The notes beneath the pieces are model-generated. The model saw only the letters and a program-made list of their open reading frames with translations, had not been told where the DNA came from and searched no databases. From positions 62,001 through 126,000 of the forward strand of contig NZ_VCHY01000001.1 in assembly GCF_005877885.1 (NCBI RefSeq): a DNA stretch of 64,000 nucleotides, in the 5' to 3' direction. The first letter of the stretch is position 1, and each line of letters starts with the position of its first letter. The stretch comes from Labilibacter sediminis (GTDB taxonomy: Bacteria > Bacteroidota > Bacteroidia > Bacteroidales > Marinilabiliaceae). The translations under genes and the position numbers were made by a program. Below, piece after piece: positions 18,716-31,317 of the stretch.

Positions 18716-19705
18716 ATGGTTAATTTAAGTATCAATCCCAATAGTGAAATCCCGAAATTTCAACAGTTAGTTGATAAGGTCAATAATGCTCTTGCAGAAA
18801 ATAAACTTCACGAAGGTGATCAATTACCTTCTGTTAATTATATCTGTCAAACCTATAAACTTTCACGCGATACAGTATTTAAAGCATATGGTCACTTAAA
18901 GGAACTAGGAGTAATAGAATCAGTGCCCAACAAGGGATATTTCATAGCTAAGGAAGGTCGTAAAGTCTTTCTATTTTTAGATACCCTAAAAGCATACAAA
19001 GAGGTCCTTTATGGTGAATTCGTTAAGCAATTAAACAAGAATACAATCGCCGATGTTCATTTCCATCATTACAATATTGATGTGTTTAAAAAGCTAATAC
19101 AAGAGGGTAAAGGCAGGTATAGTAAGTATATTATTATGCCCTTTGAACATGATAAGGTTCCCGAAATAATTAGCATGTTACCAAGTGAAAAAACACTTGT
19201 AATAGACTGGAATACGAACATTGAAGGCTTTTCCAACAAACTATATCAGGATTTTGGACAGGCCGTAAAGGATGCATTGGATGAAGCCAATCATCTTTTA
19301 AGTAAGTATAAGGAGCTTGTAATGGTATACCCTGAATTTACCAACCACCCCATGGTTACTGTGGATAGTTTTAACGAGTTTTGTAAAACCAATAAGTATA
19401 CACACTCAATTCTAACAGATTCACAAAAACTCAATGTAAAGGCTGGACACGCTTATTTTAGCGTTAGTGACCGTATGCTTGGTGAGATTCTTGAACAATG
19501 CCGTGAGAAGAAATTAGAGCCAGGAAAAGATATGGGAATACTCTCCTACAATGAAACACCTATGAAAAAATTTATCTACAAGGGTATTTCTGTTATTTCG
19601 ACTGATTTTAAATTAATGGGACAAAAGGCTGCAGAGTTCGCTTCCAGCGATATAAATATGGATTTTCGCGTACCCACAAAAATATTTTTTCGTGAATCAT
19701 TGTAA
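18716..19705 (+). CDS. xylR: GntR-family regulator with sugar-binding domain, probable xylose operon regulator
   Basis: 329 residues. Residues about 10-80 are a GntR winged helix (FQQLVDKVNNALAENKLHEG; QLPSVNYICQTYKLSRDTVF; KAYGHLKELGVIESVPNKGY). The rest (about 85-329) is a periplasmic-binding-protein-like effector domain with IIMPFEHDKVPEIISMLPSE and GILSYNETPMKKFIYKGISV. This GntR-plus-LacI-type-sensor layout is typical of Bacteroidetes pentose regulators. It is first in a plus-strand cluster with xylB, xylA and a sugar symporter, so xylose or a derivative is the likely effector. The CAGAACAGAAC motif repeated before xylR and xylB is a candidate operator. The xylB promoter overlaps the last codons of this gene, so xylB can be expressed separately. 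Confidence 0.92.
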   Translation: MVNLSINPNSEIPKFQQLVDKVNNALAENKLHEGDQLPSVNYICQTYKLSRDTVFKAYGHLKELGVIESVPNKGYFIAKEGRKVFLFLDTLKAYKEVLYGEFVKQLNKNTIADVHFHHYNIDVFKKLIQEGKGRYSKYIIMPFEHDKVPEIISMLPSEKTLVIDWNTNIEGFSNKLYQDFGQAVKDALDEANHLLSKYKELVMVYPEFTNHPMVTVDSFNEFCKTNKYTHSILTDSQKLNVKAGHAYFSVSDRMLGEILEQCREKKLEPGKDMGILSYNETPMKKFIYKGISVISTDFKLMGQKAAEFASSDINMDFRVPTKIFFRESL

Positions 19706-19750
19706 TGGTGATTCTTTTTTTTATACATTTGCACCATACCAGAACAGAAC
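19700..19750 (+). promoter_or_regulatory. xylB promoter and CAGAACAGAAC motif
   Basis: TTG (19700-19702), 21 nt, TACATTTG (19724-19731): a good match to the Bacteroidetes TTTG-N19-21-TAnnTTTG promoter. CAGAACAGAAC follows at 19740-19750, with the same distance from the -7 box as before xylR to within one base. The -33 box overlaps the xylR stop codon. Confidence 0.8.
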
Positions 19751-19766
19751 GATATAACATTACGAT

Positions 19767-21239
19767 ATGTATTCATTAGGATTTGACATTGGAAGCTCAT
19801 CAGTAAAGGTTGCTTTACTGGAAGTGAGTACAGGAAAAGCTGTTAATTCAGCATTTTACCCAAAAGAAGAGATGGCTATTTCTGCACCTAAGGCTGAATG
19901 GGCTGAGCAAAACCCATCTGATTGGTGGAATAACTTAAAACTCGCATTAGCAGATGTACTAAGCGCATCAAATATTGATAAGAATAAAATCAGGTCAATT
20001 GGTATATCCTACCAGATGCATGGATTGGTATGTGTAGATAAAAATGGTAAAGTACTTCGTCCGGCAATAATATGGTGCGATAGTAGAGCTATTCAATACG
20101 GTAACGGTGCTTTTGAAGAAATAGGCAATGAACATTGCTTATCGCACATGCTTAACTCGCCAGGTAATTTTACGGCATCAAAACTTAAGTGGGTCAAGGA
20201 AAATGAACCGGAAGTTTTTGAAAAGATAGATAAGGTCATGCTTCCCGGAGATTACATTGCCTATAAGCTAAGTGGCGATATTGTTACAACAAAAGGAGGC
20301 TTATCAGAAGGCATCTTTTGGGACTTTAAAACACAGAGTGTATCTAAAGAATTACTAAAACATTATGGCTTTGATGAAAGTATTATTCCTGAAATTAAGG
20401 AAACCTTCGAACCGCAGGGTATATTAACAGCTTCGGCAGCTCAAGAACTACAACTGGAAGAAGGTACGCTTATCTCCTACCGAGCCGGTGATCAACCCAA
20501 CAATGCTTTAAGTCTTAATGTACTTAATCCCGGAGAGGTGGCTGCTACAGCAGGAACCTCAGGTGTGGTATATGGCGTAAGCGATCAGTTAAAATACGAT
20601 CCTGCATCGCGTGTAAATACTTTTGCGCACGTTAATCATACGAATCAATCAAATAGATTAGGTGTTTTACTTTGCATTAACGGAACCGGCATTCTGAATT
20701 CGTGGTTACGAAAGAATGTAGCGACTGATTTAGATTATGTGCAAATGAATCACGAAGCCTCCTCAATTGAATCCGGAAGTGAAGGTTTATTGTTTTATCC
20801 CTTCGGAAATGGAGCGGAACGTGTATTAAAAAACGAGAATCCAGGTGCTAGCATGACAAATCTTAACTTTAACATACACTCTCGCGGACATATGCTGCGC
20901 GCTGCCCAGGAAGGGATAGCCTTTAGCTTTAAATACGGTATGGAGGTCATGGAGCAAACCGGCATCGAAACAAAGGTAATTAGAGCAGGGAAAGCCAATA
21001 TGTTTTTAAGTCCTGTTTTTCGACAAACCCTGGCAGATATTACCGGATCAACCATTGAGCTTTTCGAAACAGATGGTGCTTTGGGGGCGGCAAGAGGAGG
21101 CGCCTATGGAGCAGGTTTATACACTTCGTTAGAAGAGGCATTTTCATCCCTAGAAAAAATGGAAGTGATTAAGCCTAATAGAGAAAATTCAGATAAGCTT
21201 AACGCAGTATATGAAAGCTGGAAAGCTGGTCTTAAATAA
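19767..21239 (+). CDS. xylB: Xylulokinase (FGGY family)
   Basis: 490 residues, the usual length. The FGGY kinase N-terminus is MYSLGFDIGSSSVKVALLEV with the phosphate-binding DIGSSS; DMHGLV-like QMHGLVCVDKNGKVLRPAI and WCDSRA follow. RAGDQPNN carries the probable catalytic Asp242, and EVAATAGTSGVVYG and GALGAARGGAYGAG are the second ATP-domain motifs. It phosphorylates D-xylulose made by XylA, feeding the pentose phosphate pathway in the cytoplasm. It precedes xylA by 106 nt. No disrupted residues are seen. Confidence 0.96.
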   Translation: MYSLGFDIGSSSVKVALLEVSTGKAVNSAFYPKEEMAISAPKAEWAEQNPSDWWNNLKLALADVLSASNIDKNKIRSIGISYQMHGLVCVDKNGKVLRPAIIWCDSRAIQYGNGAFEEIGNEHCLSHMLNSPGNFTASKLKWVKENEPEVFEKIDKVMLPGDYIAYKLSGDIVTTKGGLSEGIFWDFKTQSVSKELLKHYGFDESIIPEIKETFEPQGILTASAAQELQLEEGTLISYRAGDQPNNALSLNVLNPGEVAATAGTSGVVYGVSDQLKYDPASRVNTFAHVNHTNQSNRLGVLLCINGTGILNSWLRKNVATDLDYVQMNHEASSIESGSEGLLFYPFGNGAERVLKNENPGASMTNLNFNIHSRGHMLRAAQEGIAFSFKYGMEVMEQTGIETKVIRAGKANMFLSPVFRQTLADITGSTIELFETDGALGAARGGAYGAGLYTSLEEAFSSLEKMEVIKPNRENSDKLNAVYESWKAGLK

Positions 21240-21345
21240 CATATAATTAAATCAAATATATTCATCAACAGTTAGATAGGAATAGAGTAATTATATCATC
21301 AACAAAGCACTCTACCTCAGATCTATCAAAAAAAACTTTTAAATC

Positions 21346-22662
21346 ATGGCAACAGGTAATGAATTTTTTCCTGGAATCGGAAAAATCGCGTACGAAGGCA
21401 GAGAATCAAAAAATCCATTGGCTTTTAAATGGTATAACCCAGAGCAAATTATCGCAGGTAAAACAATGAAGGAGCATATGCGATTCGCAATTGCGTACTG
21501 GCATACTTTCTGTGGAGATGGTGGCGATCCTTTTGGCCCGGGCACTCAAGTATTCCCTTGGGACAAAGGCAATGACGCTATGGATAAGGCTAAATATAAA
21601 ATGCAAGCAGCTTTTGAGTTTTTTACAAAAATAGGTGCTCCTTTTTATTGTTTTCACGATACGGATGTAGTTGGTGATGGCACTGCTTTTGAAATTGAAG
21701 ACCGCTTAAGCAAAATAATTCCTATAGCTCAACAATATCAAAAGGAGTCAGGTGTAAATCTTCTTTGGGGAACAGCTAACGTTTTCTCTAACGCCCGTTA
21801 TATGAACGGAGCTTCTACCAACCCTGACTTTACAACTCTAGCTCATGCTGGTACTCAGGTTAAAAACGCTATTGATACAACCATTGCATTAGGAGGTCAA
21901 AACTATGTATTCTGGGGTGGTAGAGAAGGTTATATGTCGTTACTAAACACCGACATGAAAGCCGAGAAAGAACACATGGCACAATTCTTAACCATGGCTC
22001 GCGATTATGCCCGTAAGAATGGTTTTACAGGAAATTTCCTTATCGAACCAAAGCCAATGGAGCCATCTAAGCATCAGTATGATGTTGATGCCGAAACTGT
22101 GATTGGTTTCTTACGTCATTATGGTTTAGATAAAGACTTTAAATTAAATATTGAAGTGAACCATGCTACCTTAGCTCAACATACATTTGAGCACGAACTT
22201 CAATGTGCTGCTGATGCTAATATGCTAGGAAGTATTGATGCCAATAAAGGGGATTACCAAAATGGATGGGATACCGATGAATTCCCAACAAATATCTCTG
22301 AAACGGTACAGGCCATGATGGTTATTCTTCAGGCTGGAGGCCTACAGGGTGGTGGGATCAACTTTGATGCTAAGGCTCGTCGTAACTCTACTGACCTTGA
22401 GGATATCTTTATCGCTCACGTGTCAGGTATGGATACTTTTGCTCGTTCATTAGTCATTGCAGATGATATTTTAAAAAATAGCGAGTATTCTAAACTGAAA
22501 GCAGATCGTTATGCTTCATTTAATTCTGGCAAAGGGGCCGATTTTGCTGCTGGTAAATTAAGTCTTGAAGATTTACGCAAAATTGCAAAAGAAGCTGGCG
22601 AACCAAATTTAATAAGTGGTAAGCAAGAACGCTACGAGCAACTTATTAATATGTACATTTAA
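21346..22662 (+). CDS. xylA: Xylose isomerase
   Basis: 438 residues, typical of the longer class II xylose isomerases. Catalytic and metal-site segments are intact: FHDTDVVG (His104, Asp107), [32 protein letters not shown]-like [28 protein letters not shown] and [11 protein letters not shown]. It converts D-xylose to D-xylulose in the cytoplasm using divalent metal. The long structured spacer after the stop (22670-22782) separates it from the symporter gene and could give different transcript levels for the two genes. Confidence 0.98.
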   Translation: MATGNEFFPGIGKIAYEGRESKNPLAFKWYNPEQIIAGKTMKEHMRFAIAYWHTFCGDGGDPFGPGTQVFPWDKGNDAMDKAKYKMQAAFEFFTKIGAPFYCFHDTDVVGDGTAFEIEDRLSKIIPIAQQYQKESGVNLLWGTANVFSNARYMNGASTNPDFTTLAHAGTQVKNAIDTTIALGGQNYVFWGGREGYMSLLNTDMKAEKEHMAQFLTMARDYARKNGFTGNFLIEPKPMEPSKHQYDVDAETVIGFLRHYGLDKDFKLNIEVNHATLAQHTFEHELQCAADANMLGSIDANKGDYQNGWDTDEFPTNISETVQAMMVILQAGGLQGGGINFDAKARRNSTDLEDIFIAHVSGMDTFARSLVIADDILKNSEYSKLKADRYASFNSGKGADFAAGKLSLEDLRKIAKEAGEPNLISGKQERYEQLINMYI

Positions 22663-22669
22663 AAAAAAG

Positions 22670-22782
22670 ATTCCCGAAAGATGTTGAACTAAACAACATA
22701 GTTAAACAATCAAATCTATGTTGTTAGAAACAACAAATAATTATACCTCTTGATCGAAAAACAACCTGCATCTTTCGGGAAT
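22670..22782 (+). promoter_or_regulatory. Intercistronic RNA structure between xylA and xylE
   Basis: An outer perfect 14-bp stem (22670-22683 with 22769-22782; ATTCCCGAAAGATG and its complement) encloses an inner perfect 10-bp hairpin (22692-22701 with 22716-22725; AACAACATAG). It starts seven nt after the xylA stop codon and ends 25 nt before the xylE ATG. There is no U run after the outer stem. An mRNA stabiliser or processing signal, or an attenuator controlling the transporter, are the options. Confidence 0.8.
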
Positions 22783-22807
22783 TTAACATTAACATATTAT
22801 CTGATTT

Positions 22808-24187
22808 ATGAAAAAACAAAATTTAGGCTACGTCATGCTGCTTACCCTGGTAGCTACATTGGGCGGTCTGCTTTTCGGTTATGATACAGCTGTTATATCA
22901 GGTGCTGAAAAATCTATTCAGGCTTATTTAATTGATAGTCTTAGTTTAAGCTCTTTCGCACATGGAGCCACTGTTTCAAGTGCACTTATAGGATGTATTA
23001 TTGGCGGTTTAATTTCAGGGCTACTCGCTTCTAACCTTGGTCGCAAAAAAGCTTTGTTTGTAGCGGCTATTCTTTTCTTTTTGTCGGCACTGGGTTCTGG
23101 TCAACCTGAATTCTTGTTCTTTAAAAAGGGTGAAGTCAGCATGAGTTTACTGTATATGTTTAACTTCTATCGTATTATTGGAGGAATAGGTGTAGGCTTA
23201 GCGTCTGCAATAAGTCCAATGTATATCAGCGAAATAGCACCGGCTCAAATTAGAGGAAGACTTATCTCATTTAACCAATTTGCCATTATATTTGGTATGC
23301 TAGTGGTATACTTTGTAAACTGGTCTATTGCAAAAGGACAAACCATTGAATGGATCAACGAGTTTGGTTGGCGTTACATGTTTATGTCAGAAGCCATTCC
23401 TGCATCATTATTTGCTGTGCTGTTAATTTTCGTACCTGAGACACCGCGCTACCTAGCAATGCAAGGTCAAAATGAAAAGGCGCTAACAATTTTAGAAAGA
23501 ATTAATGGTGTCGATGCAGCAAAAAAAATACTTAAAGACATTACCGGAACGGTAAGTAAATCATCATCAAAGTTATTCTCCTATGGTAAAAAGGTTATTA
23601 TTATAGGCATATTACTATCTGCATTCCAACAGTTTGTAGGTATTAATGTAGCACTATATTACGCGCCTCGTATTTTTGAAAGTATGGGAGCTGCCAAAGA
23701 TGCCTCAATGCTTCAGACTATTGTAATGGGACTAGTTAATGTATTATTTACAGTGGTTGCGATATTAACGGTTGACAAGTGGGGTCGTAAACCACTCTTG
23801 ATCACAGGATCGATAGGTATGGCAGTCGGTATGATTACCATTGGTATGCTATCCTTTTATGAAGTTATTGGCATTAGCACCTTGATATTCATTATTATTT
23901 ACACTGCTTCATTTATGATGAGCTGGGGTCCTATTTGTTGGGTATTAATTGGAGAAATATTCCCTAATAAAATACGTGGGAAAGCAATAGCTATTGCTGT
24001 TGCTACTCAATGGACTGCTAACTACTTTATTTCATCCACCTATCCTGCTATGATGGAATTTAGTGGCGGTATGACTTATATATTTTATGGAATAATGAGT
24101 ATTCTTTCTGCGGTATTTGTATGGAAAATGGTGCCGGAAACAAAGGGTAAATCATTGGAAGAAATGGAAAATATCTTTAAGAAATGA
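22808..24187 (+). CDS. xylE: Major facilitator sugar symporter, probable D-xylose:H+ symporter
   Basis: 459 residues with about twelve membrane helices. MFS sugar-porter signatures are present: GGLLFGYDTAVISGAEKSI in helix 1, NLGRKKA in loop 2-3, PMYISEIAPAQIRGRLISF, PETPRYLAMQGQ, QQFVGINVALYYAPRIFE in helix 7, DKWGRKPLL and the C-terminal PETKGKSLEEMENIFKK. It brings xylose (or a related monosaccharide) across the inner membrane with protons. Position after xylA and xylB supports xylose as the substrate; motif content alone would also fit arabinose or glucose. The gene ends before a strong terminator at 24212-24257. Confidence 0.93.
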   Translation: MKKQNLGYVMLLTLVATLGGLLFGYDTAVISGAEKSIQAYLIDSLSLSSFAHGATVSSALIGCIIGGLISGLLASNLGRKKALFVAAILFFLSALGSGQPEFLFFKKGEVSMSLLYMFNFYRIIGGIGVGLASAISPMYISEIAPAQIRGRLISFNQFAIIFGMLVVYFVNWSIAKGQTIEWINEFGWRYMFMSEAIPASLFAVLLIFVPETPRYLAMQGQNEKALTILERINGVDAAKKILKDITGTVSKSSSKLFSYGKKVIIIGILLSAFQQFVGINVALYYAPRIFESMGAAKDASMLQTIVMGLVNVLFTVVAILTVDKWGRKPLLITGSIGMAVGMITIGMLSFYEVIGISTLIFIIIYTASFMMSWGPICWVLIGEIFPNKIRGKAIAIAVATQWTANYFISSTYPAMMEFSGGMTYIFYGIMSILSAVFVWKMVPETKGKSLEEMENIFKK

Positions 24188-24211
24188 TAGTTTTTTTTAA
24201 GTAGTTTAACT

Positions 24212-24257
24212 AGAAGAACCCTGTTTAACAAATACTTAGGCGCGGTTCTTCTTTTCT
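24212..24257 (+). terminator. Intrinsic terminator of the xylose operon
   Basis: Perfect 9-bp stem (24212-24220 with 24244-24252; AGAAGAACC and complement) followed by a U-rich tract, 25 nt past the xylE stop. Confidence 0.85.
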
Positions 24258-24459
24258 GTAATTGTTGGTTATAAACTACAAATCCATAGAATTGAAGATT
24301 AATAGCTTGTTTTACTTCATCCCAGTCTTCGATATTAATAAAAATGCCCGTTGACAGTTCAACTCGTTTTTGATTTAAGGAAAGTCTAATGTAGATTGGT
24401 GTAGATCCATCTTTTCTTGTTTTGTTCCTCCGGATTAGATACTTCGTATAAAACCTCAT
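24250..24459 (-). pseudogene. Tyrosine integrase N-terminal remnant (arm-type DNA-binding domain)
   Basis: The minus-strand frame from 24459 reads MRFYTKYLIRRNKTRKDGST, then PIYIRLSLNQKRVELSTGIF, then INIEDWDEVKQ. This is the arm-type DNA-binding domain at the start of Bacteroidetes tyrosine recombinases. About 55 residues in, the similarity fades and the frame runs into the xylE terminator and antisense of xylE, so the SAM-like and catalytic domains are absent. It lies between the xylose operon and the right direct repeat, consistent with a past integration event here. Confidence 0.75.
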
Positions 24460-24699
24460 AATACATCATTTTTTTAGCAGTTGAGAATAGGTCACCAGCA
24501 TACTGTTAAGTTAACCAGTTACACCTCTTCAACTAAGTATAAACAATATCAATATGAGTCAAACTACACTATGAACCTCAACAAGTTACATCTTTCAACA
24601 ATCTTTTGGTGACCTATTTTCAAAAAATACGAATAGGTCACATATTGGTCTCATTTTACTGCTATTTTGATGCTTTTTTATGGGTTTTACCCAAAACAA

Positions 24700-24733
24700 A
24701 AAAGCGCTTAAAACATTGGTTTTAAGCGCTTTT
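24700..24733. terminator. Perfect 15-bp hairpin terminator, bidirectional
   Basis: Stem 24700-24714 with 24719-24733, 4-nt loop ATTG, A-rich on the left and T-rich on the right. One of the strongest hairpins in the window; it precedes the right direct repeat as the 18003-18038 hairpin precedes the left one. Confidence 0.85.
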
Positions 24734-24755
24734 AACTAATTTTAGACTATCATCC

Positions 24756-24903
24756 AGTGAACCTGAAGGGATTCAGTCCTGCTTTATAAAATGCTTATAA
24801 TTAAATGTTTTAATGACAAATAATCTAACAGTTCACATATTGGTCTTACTGATGCAATTTAACTACATTTAGAGGTACATATAATTGAAGAAAATATGAA
24901 AAA
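24756..24903 (+). repeat. Right direct repeat flanking the xylose operon
   Basis: Begins AGTGAACCTGAAGGGATTCA; aligns along its length with 18041-18185 in the same orientation, with small gaps. The two copies are 6.7 kb apart and enclose the whole xyl operon and the integrase remnant. Confidence 0.65.
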
Positions 24904-24978
24904 TATAAAGTAGATTTTGAAAATAAGACACTCCTGATTCTGCAACAATTATGGGTTGTGACAAAAGAAACTTATCTG

Positions 24979-25014
24979 GAGGCTGTCTTCTTTGTTGTGA
25001 GACAACCTCTTTTT
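24979..25014 (+). terminator. Plus-strand terminator-like hairpin
   Basis: Stem 24979-24987 with 25001-25009 (one mismatch in 9 bp) followed by a T run at 25010-25014. No plus-strand gene directly precedes it, so it may end readthrough or be part of the remnant element. Confidence 0.55.
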
Positions 25015-25142
25015 ATGAACATGAGATAATCTGTTCATTTAACGCTTAATGTAGAAATATAATTAATTAAACATAAACAAATTGCTCACCTATTAATTTA
25101 AAGTGATTTAATAGACTATACATATATCTTACAATATATTAA

Positions 25143-28298
<3,156 letters not shown>

Positions 28299-28331
28299 CT
28301 ATTTCTAATTTTCTTTATTCAAGAAATTCTG

Positions 28332-30806
28332 TTACCTCACTTCAACTTCGGCTGTACCGGAATTTAAGTTTTCTGAACCAGCATTAATTTTAACAACTCC
28401 ACTCTGCCCTGTTTCACTTTTAATGATCAACATACATAAACCATTAAAAGCTTTTCGATAATTGGCCTGAAATGGCTCTGTGGTTGCTGCATTACCATTT
28501 CCTACCGCGGCAATAGAAGCGGGACCTTCAATTTCAAACTTAACCAAATTGTTAGCTAACGGACAAAAATTCCCATCTTTATCTTCAATACGTACCGTAA
28601 CAAATGAAAGATCGTAACCATCTGCATTAATTATTTTTCTATCAGGTATCAGGTTAATTTGGTATGGCTCACCGGCAGTAACAATCTCTTTTTGGGCTGC
28701 TATCTTACCATCCTTATACGCTACAACTTTCAACTCACCTGGTTCATAGTTGACATTCCAATTTAAACGATAAGGTGAATCCCATGTTTTTTCCGGCCTT
28801 TTCCAAAACTTAAAATCGGCAGGTATAGTTGTTTTATCAACTCCCATCACCTTTTTACCTAGTGATCGTCCATTCAAGAACAGTTCAGCTTCATCGCAAT
28901 TGGTATAGCAATACACGGGTATTGTTTTATGAGGTGAACCTTTCCAGTTCCAATGAGGTAAGATGTGTACCATTGGTTGCTCCGTCCATATACTCTGGTA
29001 GTAATAATAACGATCTTTCGGGAAACCGCAAAGGTCTACGATCCCAAAGTAAGAACTGCGTGAAGGCCAGTCTCCCCCCCATTTTCCGTGCGTCATATTA
29101 TCTTTACCATTGTAAGGGGTTGGCTCACCAAGGTAATCAAAACCTGTCCACACAAACTCACCCAATGAATGCGTCATTGTTTCCTGTGCGTAAGTTTCAA
29201 AATCCGGAGGGTAAGCCCAGGGCGGACTCACAATATCATAACTAGTTACCTGCAATGACTTGTGCTTTTCGTAATTTTCAATTGGCAAATGATATACACC
29301 TCTTGAACTCACTACAGAAGAAGTCTCTGATCCGTACACCCTAAAATCCGGATTATATGTGAGAGCATTCTTATACTGAGTCGGTTTATAATTCAATCCG
29401 ACCAAATCAACAGCATCGGCCAATCCATTATCAATACAATGCGGATACTGGCTTAGTCCTACCGTCACGGGTCGCGTGGGATCCTCATTATGGCAAATAT
29501 CCACCAGATGTCCGGCCAGTTTACCGCCATTTTTTTTACGTTGCTCTTTTATCTCGTTTCCAATACTCCACATCACCACTGAAGGATGGTTTCGATCGCG
29601 CCTGATCATATCACGCAAATCTTTTTCGTGCCATTCATCCCAATACTTGTTATATCCGTTCTGCACTTTTGCCAGTTTCCACTCATCAAACGCTTCCACC
29701 TGAACTAAGATCCCCATCTTATCACAAAGCTCAAGTTGCTCAGGTGATGGTGGATTATGAGCCGTACGGATGGCGTTAACGCCTATTTCTTTCATTATTT
29801 GCAATTGTCGCTCTGTTGCCCGATAATTTACAGCTGCACCCAAAGGTCCTAAATCATGGTGAAGACAAACCCCTTTAAAATGAACTTGCTCACCATTTAA
29901 CAAAAAGCCATTTTCTTTTGTAAATTCAATGGTTCTAATACCAAAAGTACTTTGATAATCATCAACATAAGCACTGCCCTCCATAATTTTAGACTGCACC
30001 TTATAGAGATATGGATTATTTATATGCCACATTTGTGGATGTTTAACAGTTAATTGTTGCTTAACAACAGCCTTTTTATCATGCTGAAATATCACTTTAC
30101 TTTTTCCATATGCCACCTTAGCACCAATCGAATCCAACAAAATCGTTTCCAATTCATAGTTACCCTTTAATAGCTGATTATTCTCAATAGTTGTTTCTAT
30201 GTGGATCACTGCTTCGTTTTTATTTACCTCAGGCGTAGTTATATAAGTTCCCCAATGGGCGATATGCACAGGATGTTTTATTTCAAGCCATACATTACGA
30301 TAGATGCCGGCTCCCGGGTACCAACGTGCTGATAACTCCTCAGGATTAACACGTACAGCCAACACGTTTTCCTCACCAAACCTGATATGGGGAGTCAAAT
30401 CTACTTCAAAGCCTATGTAACCATAAGGCCGTTCACCTACTTTATAACCATTCAAATATATTTCAGCATTATTCATAACACCATCAAACCCAATGGTCAC
30501 ATGATTCCCTCGTTTGGTTTTATCAATAACAAAGTGTTTACGATACCAGGCTGTTCCATATACAGGTAAGCCTCCTGTACGCGTATCATGGTCTTTATCA
30601 AAGGGGCCTTCAATGGCCCAGTCGTGTGGTAAATTTAATTGCCTCCAGCTGCTATCATCAAAGTCGGCCTGATGTTCCTGCCCTGTTTCACCCTTACTGA
30701 AGAGCCATTCTTCATTAAAAGACAGGCTGGCTCGCTCCTGTGTCATAGAGCACGAGAAAAATATTATTACTAAAAAGCAGTTAATGAAAGTATATATGTA
30801 GCGCAT
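28332..30806 (-). CDS. GH2 glycosidase, beta-galactosidase type, lipoprotein
   Basis: 824 residues with a lipoprotein-like signal (FLVIIFFSCSMTQ, Cys19). GH2 domains are complete: sugar-binding jelly roll (QLNLPHDWAIEGPFDKDHD; YGTAWYRKHF), Ig-like domain, TIM barrel with RTAHNPPSPEQLELCDKMGI, acid/base MWSIGNEIKEQ (Glu418) and probable nucleophile YGSETSSV (Glu494), followed by a DUF4982-like domain and a C-terminal Ig-like domain (INADGYDLSFVTVRIEDKDG). The shorter plan without a LacZ small chain is common in Bacteroidetes polysaccharide loci and includes beta-galactosidases and other exo-enzymes acting on algal galactans or xyloglucan; specificity is not readable. It is first in the two-gene GH2 transcription unit. 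Confidence 0.94.
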   Translation of the reverse strand: MRYIYTFINCFLVIIFFSCSMTQERASLSFNEEWLFSKGETGQEHQADFDDSSWRQLNLPHDWAIEGPFDKDHDTRTGGLPVYGTAWYRKHFVIDKTKRGNHVTIGFDGVMNNAEIYLNGYKVGERPYGYIGFEVDLTPHIRFGEENVLAVRVNPEELSARWYPGAGIYRNVWLEIKHPVHIAHWGTYITTPEVNKNEAVIHIETTIENNQLLKGNYELETILLDSIGAKVAYGKSKVIFQHDKKAVVKQQLTVKHPQMWHINNPYLYKVQSKIMEGSAYVDDYQSTFGIRTIEFTKENGFLLNGEQVHFKGVCLHHDLGPLGAAVNYRATERQLQIMKEIGVNAIRTAHNPPSPEQLELCDKMGILVQVEAFDEWKLAKVQNGYNKYWDEWHEKDLRDMIRRDRNHPSVVMWSIGNEIKEQRKKNGGKLAGHLVDICHNEDPTRPVTVGLSQYPHCIDNGLADAVDLVGLNYKPTQYKNALTYNPDFRVYGSETSSVVSSRGVYHLPIENYEKHKSLQVTSYDIVSPPWAYPPDFETYAQETMTHSLGEFVWTGFDYLGEPTPYNGKDNMTHGKWGGDWPSRSSYFGIVDLCGFPKDRYYYYQSIWTEQPMVHILPHWNWKGSPHKTIPVYCYTNCDEAELFLNGRSLGKKVMGVDKTTIPADFKFWKRPEKTWDSPYRLNWNVNYEPGELKVVAYKDGKIAAQKEIVTAGEPYQINLIPDRKIINADGYDLSFVTVRIEDKDGNFCPLANNLVKFEIEGPASIAAVGNGNAATTEPFQANYRKAFNGLCMLIIKSETGQSGVVKINAGSENLNSGTAEVEVR

Positions 30807-31317
30807 ATTAATTATCTTTTTTCAACGATTCTGGTCTGCGTTATTTAATGTGAATTATAATGATGTTCTCGCTTGCTTTATGATACAATGTAAAGGTTGC
30901 AAATTGCAACAGCTATCTTGGGCCTCTGGCTATGGATCGGCAGGATTTATCATATTTCTAATCATCAAAAGTAAACTCTAAATAAGGTTAGCAGTAGGAT
31001 GATCATTCCTCCAATAAGCAGAATAACACTGATTGCTTCCATCCAATGTTTATTTATTACTATCTTCTTCATTTTGTATCAACATTATTAAAAGCAAACA
31101 TACGGCCTTGCAATTACTTAAGCTTTCAAATAAACGTCAATTATTAACACATAGATATCATGCTTTATATGTGTTAATCCTTGTTGTATTTGTGTTACAT
31201 AAATGCATTACATACTAATAACCTGTTTTTTACATTCAACAGCGCCAATAAAATCCAACTTAGCCGCATTTATAGATAATTGAATTAAACCCCCAATATG
31301 CCCTTAGGAAATCCCAG

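Larger units (their letters stand above)
24460..25142. other. Non-coding stretch right of the integrase remnant
   Basis: Contains a 10-bp perfect inverted repeat (24609-24618 with 24632-24641; GTGACCTATT), a perfect hairpin terminator (24700-24733), the right direct repeat (24756-24903) and a further terminator (24979-25014). The word CACATATTGGTCT occurs at 24639-24651 and again in both direct repeats, so this area has several related pieces. No gene is seen. Confidence 0.6.
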
